NCBI RefSeq assembly: GCF_900141815.1
Contig: NZ_FQYR01000002.1
Coordinates: 1,031,091 to 1,095,090, forward strand
Direction of reading: 5' to 3'
DNA from: Rubritalea squalenifaciens DSM 18772
GTDB lineage: Bacteria > Verrucomicrobiota > Verrucomicrobiia > Verrucomicrobiales > Akkermansiaceae
DNA length: 64,000 nt
The notes under the pieces were generated by a model. The model was not told the origin of the DNA. It did no database searches and was given only the letters and a program-made list of their open reading frames with translations. Of the stretch, positions 63,233 to 64,000 are shown piece by piece (position 1 is the first letter of the stretch; each line of letters starts with the position of its first letter). A program made the translations under genes and the position numbers.

Positions 63233-64000
63233 TTAAAATGAGCCGGGGTTTGCTTCGAGCTGTAGTTTGATTTGTTTGAGAGTTTCGAGATCCATTTTTT
63301 CAAAGACCTCGTCAGGGAGTTTAGCTTTGGCGTTTTCCTTGATGAATTTGATGACGGCTTCTCGCTCATCTTTGTTCGCTTCCCGTGCAGCATTCGACGC
63401 GGCGATGGAGGTTTGGCTTTCGATGGTGATTACTGCATTGAGATAGCCTTGATTCATGTTCTCTATAGTAGAGACGATCTTGGAGACATCATCCTTGGTG
63501 ATTTCTTTAGCACTATGGAGTATGATGTTGGACTCGTCATTGGAGCGAGGGTTCAAAAGAAGTGACACATAGTGGTCATGCTTCTTCTCTGAGATCTCCT
63601 TGTCTAGTGTTGTGAGAGACTCTGATCTGGCCTTCATTATACTGCTAGAAAAGAGGTATGCCGCATAGCCCGGCTGGCTTTGATTTCTGGAGATGCTGAT
63701 GCTGTAGCCTGCCAGTGACTGGTGATTTTCGGACAACTTTGGAAGCAGATTCTGGATAGTTTCTGCATTGAGTTCTTTGCCAATGATTAAGCTCTTTAGC
63801 GCCTCCTCGGCCTTTTGGGTGGTATCATTTTTCGTGGCTCTGCTGCTATCGATCTTGGTGATCAGACTACCCAGTTTCTGAAAGGGTTCCGGTGGGTCAT
63901 TCTCATCCAGATAACCGTCCCAGGCGAGGTGCTCGGAGACGCTCAATTTTTCCAAGATAGTCAGTACTTCAGCAGGCTTGGCATCGGTGATTTGCTGGAC
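63233..64000 (-). CDS. Hypothetical protein, truncated by window edge
   Basis: The frame is open from the window's end at 64000 and has no ATG inside the window; only a TTG at 63955 could start it, and upstream codons (VQQITDAKPAEVL) look like protein. At least 255 residues, with helical, charged sequence (EKMDLETLKQIKLQLEANPG at the end) and no recognised domain. It is 39 nt before moxR, so it may belong to the same operon. Confidence 0.6.
   Translation of the reverse strand, partial: VQQITDAKPAEVLTILEKLSVSEHLAWDGYLDENDPPEPFQKLGSLITKIDSSRATKNDTTQKAEEALKSLIIGKELNAETIQNLLPKLSENHQSLAGYSISISRNQSQPGYAAYLFSSSIMKARSESLTTLDKEISEKKHDHYVSLLLNPRSNDESNIILHSAKEITKDDVSKIVSTIENMNQGYLNAVITIESQTSIAASNAAREANKDEREAVIKFIKENAKAKLPDEVFEKMDLETLKQIKLQLEANPGSF

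Overview
The window looks like a chromosomal segment of a Gram-negative member of the Verrucomicrobiota (probably Verrucomicrobiales, near Rubritalea/Akkermansiaceae). This placement is inferred from gene content, not from a marker alignment: lipopolysaccharide (LPS) core genes, a MoxR/DUF58/von Willebrand factor A (VWA)/DUF4159 operon typical of the Planctomycetes-Verrucomicrobia group, and highly expressed genes that mostly lack Shine-Dalgarno sequences. No mobile element, CRISPR array or rRNA was seen.

Layout. (1) 79-15507: an envelope polysaccharide/LPS core cluster, mostly on the minus strand. It holds five sugar-transferase-type proteins with recognisable folds, an exostosin-like enzyme, two polysaccharide pyruvyl transferase-like proteins, an OafA-type acyltransferase, an MptE/WaaZ-like protein, a WaaP heptose kinase, three further LPS-kinase-like proteins and an LpxL-type lipid A acyltransferase. 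(2) 15616-25186: a TrkA-C membrane protein, a small conserved protein, two tandem secreted endonuclease/exonuclease/phosphatase (EEP) proteins, a secreted DJ-1/PfpI protein, small membrane proteins, and polA followed by an HD-domain phosphohydrolase. (3) 25303-39639: a lipid-anchored or membrane hypothetical protein, then tRNA-Thr, tuf, tRNA-Trp, secE, nusG, rplK, rplA, rplJ, rplL, rpoB and rpoC, with structured spacers and a strong final terminator. (4) 39952-49380: a fatty acid desaturase with palindromes upstream, two thioredoxin-fold lipoproteins, ileS, a 45-residue membrane protein, a long-chain polyprenyl diphosphate synthase, aroK, a gamma carbonic anhydrase and a bifunctional-nuclease-family protein. 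(5) 49507-64000: a minus-strand operon running MoxR ATPase, DUF58, BatA-like VWA, VWA/amidotransferase-like protein, DUF4175-like coiled-coil protein, DUF4159 protein, and a giant HEAT-thioredoxin-CcdA fusion; the gene at the window edge is cut off.

The most important observation is in region 5. The DUF4159 gene seems to stop at a TGA after three cysteines, but the frame continues for 22 conserved-looking codons (GGNEINDSVR then VNANILAYALLH) to a TAA that lies 39 nt before the next gene. Seventeen nucleotides after the UGA is a 17-nt hairpin with a 6-bp stem and a GGUCC loop, closely resembling the SelB-binding upper stem-loop of bacterial selenocysteine insertion elements. I read this as a selenoprotein with a C-terminal Cys-Cys-Cys-Sec motif, co-transcribed with a thioredoxin/CcdA electron-import fusion and a MoxR/VWA chaperone module. 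It may be an undescribed selenium-dependent envelope redox system.
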